From NCBI GenBank assembly GCA_020720965.1, contig DYNS01000100.1:1-9062 (forward strand): a stretch of 9,062 nt of DNA, given 5' to 3'. Numbering within the stretch: the first letter of the stretch is position 1; each line of letters begins with the position of its first letter. This DNA is from Anaerolinea sp. (GTDB lineage: Bacteria > Chloroflexota > Anaerolineae > Anaerolineales > Villigracilaceae). This document shows, one piece after another, positions 6,232-9,062 of the stretch. The notes under the pieces are model-generated. The model was given only the letters and a program-made list of their open reading frames with translations, searched no databases and had not been told where the DNA came from. Position numbers and translations under genes: made by a program.

Positions 6232-7035
6232 ATGCAAATCCTGTATGGCTTTCTGCTTGCCCTCCTCATTGCCTTTGCTGCTTACCGCGCCCACAGCCTC
6301 AACCTCAGCGGTGCGGCGGCGGCGGTTGTGGTTGGCACGATTATTTTTGGCATTGGCGGCTGGCAATGGGCAATTTTACTGCTGGCGTTTTTCACCACAT
6401 CCAGCGGCTTAAGCCGCGCCTTTAAGCGCCGCAAAAAAGGCTTAAACGAAAAATACGCCAAAGGAAGTCAGCGCGATTGGGGTCAGGTCTTTGGCAACGG
6501 CGGGCTGGCAACCCTCTTCGCCTGGTTATGGTTCTTTTTCCCAGGGCAAACCTGGGTATGGGTCGGCTTTGCGGCGGCGTTGGCAGGCGTAAATGCGGAT
6601 ACCTGGGCAACCGAGCTGGGCGTATTCAATCCCAACCCGCCCCGCCTCCTCACCAACCCCTTCAAAGTAGTGGAAAAAGGGACATCGGGAGGGGTTTCGC
6701 TGGTAGGGACTCTCGCTTCTTTGGCGGGTTCTGCCCTTTTGGGCGTTCTCGCTGTCATCTTCGCCCCTCAGCCCGTTTCGCCGTTTGTGGGCGTTCTCAT
6801 CACCCTCGCGGGGCTGTTTGGCTCACTGTTCGATTCTCTCCTCGGCGCAACGACTCAGGCAATTTATACCTGCCCCACCTGTCAAAAAGAGACCGAGCAA
6901 CACCCCACCCACACCTGCGGCTCCGCCACCACCCTTCAGCGCGGGCTGCCCTGGCTGCAAAACGACTGGGTCAACTTTGGTTGTTCGCTGGCTTCCGCCG
7001 CTCTCGCCATCGCCCTCAGCATTCCCCTCTCCTAA
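6232..7035 (+). CDS. DUF92 family membrane protein (VTE6/phytyl-phosphate kinase-like)
   Basis: 267 residues, last gene of the plus-strand run, three bases after the preceding stop. The DUF92 family includes plant VTE6, which phosphorylates phytyl phosphate for tocopherol and phylloquinone salvage; the substrate of most bacterial members is not established. Family signatures seen in order: SLNLSGAAAAVVVGT (22-36), RDWGQVFGNGG (81-91), NADTWATELG (121-130), GTSGGVSLVGT (150-160), GSLFDSLLGATTQ (197-209), a CPTC pair (214-217) with a third cysteine at 229 that could make a metal site in the soluble loop, and GLPWLQNDWVNF (238-249). Several hydrophobic segments (about 3-19, 28-54, 92-120, 155-178, 184-203, 249-265) make it an integral membrane protein. 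Complete and of normal length. A role in prenyl-lipid or quinone metabolism is inferred from the plant homologue. Confidence 0.92.
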   Translation: MQILYGFLLALLIAFAAYRAHSLNLSGAAAAVVVGTIIFGIGGWQWAILLLAFFTTSSGLSRAFKRRKKGLNEKYAKGSQRDWGQVFGNGGLATLFAWLWFFFPGQTWVWVGFAAALAGVNADTWATELGVFNPNPPRLLTNPFKVVEKGTSGGVSLVGTLASLAGSALLGVLAVIFAPQPVSPFVGVLITLAGLFGSLFDSLLGATTQAIYTCPTCQKETEQHPTHTCGSATTLQRGLPWLQNDWVNFGCSLASAALAIALSIPLS

Positions 7036-7057
7036 AATCTTTCTCCTCTCTCGCAAA

Positions 7058-7094
7058 AAAAGCCGGAAGAGCAAAAATCGCTCCTCCGGCTTTT
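7058..7094. terminator. Bidirectional intrinsic terminator between convergent genes
   Basis: Arms 7058-7072 (AAAAGCCGGAAGAGC) and 7080-7094 (GCTCCTCCGGCTTTT) pair over 15 positions with one internal mismatch, around a 7-base loop AAAAATC. The stem ends in A:T pairs, so a U-run forms at the 3' side whichever strand is read. It sits 23 bases after the DUF92 stop and 20 bases beyond the slyD stop, where a shared terminator of two convergent genes is expected. Confidence 0.87.
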
Positions 7095-7113
7095 CACTTT
7101 TCACTTACTACTC

Positions 7114-7602
7114 TTAATGATGATGCCCGCCGCTGTGCGAGTGACCATGTTCCATCTCTTCCTCGGTCGCCTCGCGCAAAGCCACGATAGTCACATCAAA
7201 AGCCAACTCTTTCCCAGCCAGGGGGTGATTAAAATCCAAAGTCACCACATCCTCGCCCACTTCGTCAATCCGTGCCATCATCGGCTCACCATCTTCGCCT
7301 TGCACCTGCAATTCCACCCCTTCTTCCAGCGGAATATCGGAGGGGAATTGGTCTTTGGGGACTTCCACAAAAGCCTCTTCGTCCAGTTCGCCGTAGCCGT
7401 CTTCGGGCGCAACCGTCACTTTTTTATTCTCGCCAATCTTCATGCCGTACAATTCATCTTCCAGCCCAGGGATGATATTCCCCGCGCCTTGCAAAAATTC
7501 CAGCGGCTCATTTCCCTGCGAAGAGTCGATTAACTCTCCATCCACATGCAGGGTGTAATTTATCGAAACAACAAACCCTTCTTGTACCTTCAGGTCGCTC
7601 AT
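7114..7602 (-). CDS. slyD: SlyD-like FKBP-type peptidyl-prolyl cis-trans isomerase
   Basis: 162 residues. Cytoplasmic folding helper that isomerises prolyl peptide bonds and, in SlyD proteins, also chaperones and binds metal. The FKBP part is split around an insert-in-flap domain: residues 5-69 carry FVVSINYTLHVDGELIDSS, PLEFLQGAGNIIPGLEDELYGMKIGE and VAPEDGYGE; residues 70-122 are the IF domain; the FKBP fold resumes with the signature FNHPLAGKELAFDVTIV (124-140). The tail HGHSHSGGHHH (152-162) holds six histidines, a short version of the metal-binding tail of E. coli SlyD, and lacks its cysteines. ATG 7602-7600 is supported by a strong ribosome site. The gene lies behind rplY on the same strand, but a terminator stands between them, so it probably has its own promoter in the 130-base gap. 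Confidence 0.93.
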   Translation of the reverse strand: MSDLKVQEGFVVSINYTLHVDGELIDSSQGNEPLEFLQGAGNIIPGLEDELYGMKIGENKKVTVAPEDGYGELDEEAFVEVPKDQFPSDIPLEEGVELQVQGEDGEPMMARIDEVGEDVVTLDFNHPLAGKELAFDVTIVALREATEEEMEHGHSHSGGHHH

Positions 7603-7607
7603 CAGTT

Positions 7608-7613
7608 CTCCTT
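7608..7613 (-). promoter_or_regulatory. Shine-Dalgarno of slyD
   Basis: On the minus strand AAGGAG ends five bases before ATG 7602-7600 (AACTG between). It confirms the slyD start and indicates efficient initiation. Confidence 0.8.
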
Positions 7614-7645
7614 ATTTTTTTAACAGGTGGCGCAAACGCGCCGCC

Positions 7646-7676
7646 ATTTTACATTGTTTTTTCTCAAAATGGGCAA
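7646..7676 (-). promoter_or_regulatory. Possible slyD promoter
   Basis: On the minus strand TTGCCC (7676-7671) and TAAAAT (7651-7646) are separated by 19 bases, a long spacer for a sigma70 promoter. It lies just beyond the rplY terminator and before slyD, where a promoter is needed. Between it and the slyD ribosome site is a 5-bp GC stem (7629-7633 with 7638-7642) that would fall in the leader. Both boxes are imperfect, so this is weak. Confidence 0.25.
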
Positions 7677-7710
7677 AAAACAACGGCGGCTGCCAGAGCA
7701 GCCACCGTTG
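7675..7710 (-). terminator. Intrinsic terminator of rplY
   Basis: Arms 7681-7692 and 7699-7710 form a 12-pair stem around a 6-base loop (7693-7698). The one irregular position is a G-U pair in the minus-strand transcript but a C-A mismatch in the plus-strand one, which favours the minus strand. In that direction the stem is followed at once by six U (7680-7675). It begins 22 bases beyond the rplY stop. Confidence 0.85.
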
Positions 7711-7732
7711 CCAAACAGAAACAAATGCAGGT

Positions 7733-8368
7733 TTACTTCTTCTCTTCTTTTTTGCCGCGTTCCACGCTCAGGGCAGGTTCGGCTCCTTCAGCGCCTTCCT
7801 CGCCTGCGCCCTCCTCCTGAGTGGAGGTGGCAACCACAATGACTTCGTCCAGGTCGGTCAAAACCGTCACTTTGTCCGAAACGCTCAAATCGCGGACGTG
7901 TACCGCATCGCCGAGTTCGGCGAGTTTGCTCAGGTCAATTTCAATCCGCTGCGGAAGGTCGGCGGGCAGGGCTTCCACTTCGATTTTTTCCATGTTGGTT
8001 ACAATCGCTGCCTGAAAAGCCTTAATCGCCGGGGCAACGCCATGGAAATGCAGGCTCACATGGGTGCGAATCTTCTCGGTGAGAGATACAGCCTGAAAAT
8101 CAATATGGGTATAAATATTTCTGATGTAGTTCTTCTGCTTTTCCCGCACCAGAGCAGGGATTTCTTTGCCTTCCAGCGCGATATAAACAATGCTGGAATC
8201 GGTTAACCGAGGCAGAATAAGACCAGCCGAATGAGCGTCCATCGAAATCGAAGTCGGCTCCACCCCATGACCATACACAACGCCCGGTAAAACACCCTGG
8301 CGGCGCAGTTGTTGCACCTGCTTGCCAATGACGCTGCGTTTGGTTGCTTGCAATACTACTTTTTCCAT
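7733..8368 (-). CDS. rplY: 50S ribosomal protein L25, general stress protein Ctc form
   Basis: 211 residues from ATG 8368-8366. Binds 5S rRNA in the large ribosomal subunit. The long Ctc/TL5 form is seen: an N-terminal 5S-binding domain of about 90 residues, starting with VVLQATKR and continuing through LRRQGVLPGVVYGHG and IPALVREKQKNYIRNIYTHIDFQAV, then a C-terminal beta domain with HVSLHFHGVAPAIK, VEVEALPADLPQ-like residues (IEVEALPADLPQRIEIDLSKL), and HVRDLSV. The tail after about residue 182 is acidic and low in complexity (EEGAGEEGAEGAEPA) and ends in lysines. An upstream start at 8407 in the same frame is possible, but it has no ribosome site and would add 13 unconserved residues. The gene has its own terminator. 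The neighbouring pth, frequent in other bacteria, is absent here. Confidence 0.95.
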   Translation of the reverse strand: MEKVVLQATKRSVIGKQVQQLRRQGVLPGVVYGHGVEPTSISMDAHSAGLILPRLTDSSIVYIALEGKEIPALVREKQKNYIRNIYTHIDFQAVSLTEKIRTHVSLHFHGVAPAIKAFQAAIVTNMEKIEVEALPADLPQRIEIDLSKLAELGDAVHVRDLSVSDKVTVLTDLDEVIVVATSTQEEGAGEEGAEGAEPALSVERGKKEEKK

Positions 8369-8373
8369 TTTAT

Positions 8374-8379
8374 CTCCTC
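8374..8379 (-). promoter_or_regulatory. Shine-Dalgarno that decides the rplY start
   Basis: GAGGAG on the minus strand stands five bases before ATG 8368-8366 (ATAAA between). This ideal spacing selects that ATG over an upstream in-frame ATG at 8407-8405. Confidence 0.8.
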
Positions 8380-8435
8380 GGGCGCCTCTCACCCCGCTTC
8401 TTTCCATACGCGGAGTTACCTTCGCCCTATGATGA

Positions 8436-8441
8436 ATTGTA
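8436..8441 (-). promoter_or_regulatory. Possible -10 box of rplY
   Basis: TACAAT on the minus strand differs from TATAAT at one base and lies 67 bases before the rplY start, in the 97-base gap after the repeat-protein gene. I find no convincing -35 box at 16-18 bases upstream (the sequence there is close to TATGAG). The gap has no clear terminator either, so rplY may also be read from the upstream promoter. Confidence 0.22.
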
Positions 8442-8465
8442 TGGCGGCAGAATTACCGCTCATAT

Positions 8466-8972
8466 TTACTTTTTGCCGAACAATAACTTTCCAGCTAGCA
8501 GGATAAGCCCCACAGCTGCCCCCGCCGCCGCCCCAAACAGGGCTGCGCTTCGGGCATCCAGCCAGGTTTCCACGTTTCCGTTCACCTGCCGGGCGATGAG
8601 AACTCCCGTTCGCACCTGCGGAGCCTCCACTTTGGCGCTCGCCACCGCCCCGGCAGAGAAAACCTCCCCCGCCCGAACGTTTGTCGCACTCACAAAGCCG
8701 ACTCGCCCCGTTAGGGTGATATTTTCCGCTCGCACACCGCCGACCATCGCCTGGGTTAACTCTGCCTGTTGGGCTTGCACCGCCCCTACAAAGGTTTGTC
8801 TGGCTTTCAGGTTCCCCACCCGCCCGGAGACAACCGCAGAATGACTTAAATCTGCTTCCTCCGCTTGCAGGTGACGGATGTGAGAATTGCTGGCGCGTAC
8901 CAATTCGGCGTTAACCGAACCAACAGATGCTTGCGAGAGATTTACAACCTGGGGCGTTTCAACTTCGCTCAT
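8466..8972 (-). CDS. Small tail-anchored repeat protein, predicted beta-solenoid, function unknown
   Basis: 168 residues; I do not recognise a named family. Residues 10-135 are a low-bulk repeat of the form V-G-x-V/L-x-A: VGSVNA (17-22), IRHLQA (32-37), VGNLKA (52-57), VGAVQA (62-67), VGGVRA (77-82), VGFVSA (91-96). Steps between them are 15, 20, 10, 15 and 14, nearly all multiples of five. Small hydrophobic residues at fixed steps with A, G, S, T and Q between suggest a short-step parallel beta-helix, comparable in style to bactofilins and pentapeptide-repeat proteins. Residues 142-165 (ALFGAAAGAAVGLILLAGKLLF) form one membrane segment followed by GKK. With no signal peptide, this gives a tail anchor with the solenoid in the cytoplasm. 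ATG 8972-8970 has AAAGG eight bases upstream and a good promoter behind it. A surface or scaffold role is speculation. Confidence 0.68.
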   Translation of the reverse strand: MSEVETPQVVNLSQASVGSVNAELVRASNSHIRHLQAEEADLSHSAVVSGRVGNLKARQTFVGAVQAQQAELTQAMVGGVRAENITLTGRVGFVSATNVRAGEVFSAGAVASAKVEAPQVRTGVLIARQVNGNVETWLDARSAALFGAAAGAAVGLILLAGKLLFGKK

Positions 8973-8994
8973 GCGCTCCGCCTTTCAGGGCAGG

Positions 8995-9016
8995 AAAAAG
9001 CCTCCATAACGGAGGC
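8995..9016 (-). terminator. Terminator-like hairpin with U-run in the leader of the repeat-protein gene
   Basis: GCCTCC pairs perfectly with GGAGGC around a 5-base loop (9011-9016 with 9000-9005). On the minus strand it is followed immediately by five U (8999-8995). It lies downstream of the promoter at 9033-9061 and upstream of the ribosome site, so it would act on that gene's own leader as an attenuator. Alternatively it could end a minus-strand transcript entering from beyond the window. On the plus strand no U-run follows. Confidence 0.55.
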
Positions 9017-9032
9017 GTGGAAACGATGGGCG

Positions 9033-9061
9033 ATTCTAGCCGCTGCCCTTCCATGCGTCAA
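9033..9061 (-). promoter_or_regulatory. Sigma70-type promoter of the repeat-protein gene
   Basis: On the minus strand TTGACG (9061-9056) and TAGAAT (9038-9033) are separated by exactly 17 bases. Each box differs from consensus at one base. Transcription would begin near 9026 and give a leader of about 54 bases before ATG 8972-8970. No stable reading frame crosses this stretch, which fits a promoter region. Confidence 0.65.
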
Positions 9062-9062
9062 G

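Noticed and set aside
6404..6417. Perfect 14-base palindrome GCGGCTTAAGCCGC
   Set aside because: It lies inside the DUF92 coding frame, where it encodes ordinary residues (SGLSR region), with no U-run or partner sites, so it is most likely chance or a weak hairpin.
5828..6425. Overlapping alternative-frame open frames in the membrane-protein region
   Set aside because: Tryptophan-, cysteine- and phenylalanine-rich translations typical of frame shadows of hydrophobic proteins; they cross a clear stop/start junction between two real genes.
7629..7642. GGCGC-AAAC-GCGCC hairpin between slyD and rplY considered as a terminator or riboswitch
   Set aside because: The stem is only 5 bp, no U-run follows on either strand, and there is no conserved aptamer-like sequence; the real terminator is at 7675-7710.
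1..9062. CRISPR array, transposon ends, tRNA or rRNA genes
   Set aside because: I found no regularly spaced repeats, no transposase frame, no terminal inverted repeats around the restriction-modification pair, and no tRNA-like cloverleaf.

Overview
The window reads as a chromosomal stretch of a GC-rich bacterium. I infer an Anaerolineae-type member of Chloroflexota, because the bactofilin, the DUF92 protein, the prolyl-tRNA synthetase-like protein and a small repeat protein resemble what I associate with that group. No rRNA or other marker is present, so the lineage is a moderate-confidence inference.

Layout. At the left edge the minus strand carries the 5' end of what looks like a CheW-type chemotaxis adaptor. 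Divergent from it, seven tightly packed plus-strand genes run from about 176 to 7035: a bactofilin, a prolyl-tRNA synthetase-derived protein without a recognisable catalytic core, a DNA methyltransferase, its partner restriction endonuclease (CfrBI-like), a DegT/DnrJ-family aminotransferase, a membrane protein with a PH-like segment, and a DUF92 membrane protein. Junctions are between a few bases of overlap and about 9 bases of gap, so the run could be transcribed as one unit. A near-symmetrical hairpin at 7058-7094 closes it and can also serve the convergent gene behind it.

The right part is on the minus strand: a SlyD-like FKBP prolyl isomerase, ribosomal protein L25 (Ctc form) with its own terminator, and a small tail-anchored repeat protein that looks like a beta-solenoid. 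The repeat protein has a convincing sigma70-type promoter at the right edge and a terminator-like hairpin in its leader.

How the genes relate. The restriction-modification pair (1797-4163) is visibly less GC-rich than its flanks and sits with no spare bases between the ProRS-like gene and the aminotransferase gene, as expected for a transferred cassette. The most unusual items are the ProRS-like protein, which keeps the YbaK-type editing domain and the anticodon-binding domain but has lost class II motifs 2 and 3, and the tail-anchored repeat protein with its promoter-hairpin leader. I saw no CRISPR array, transposase, tRNA or rRNA.
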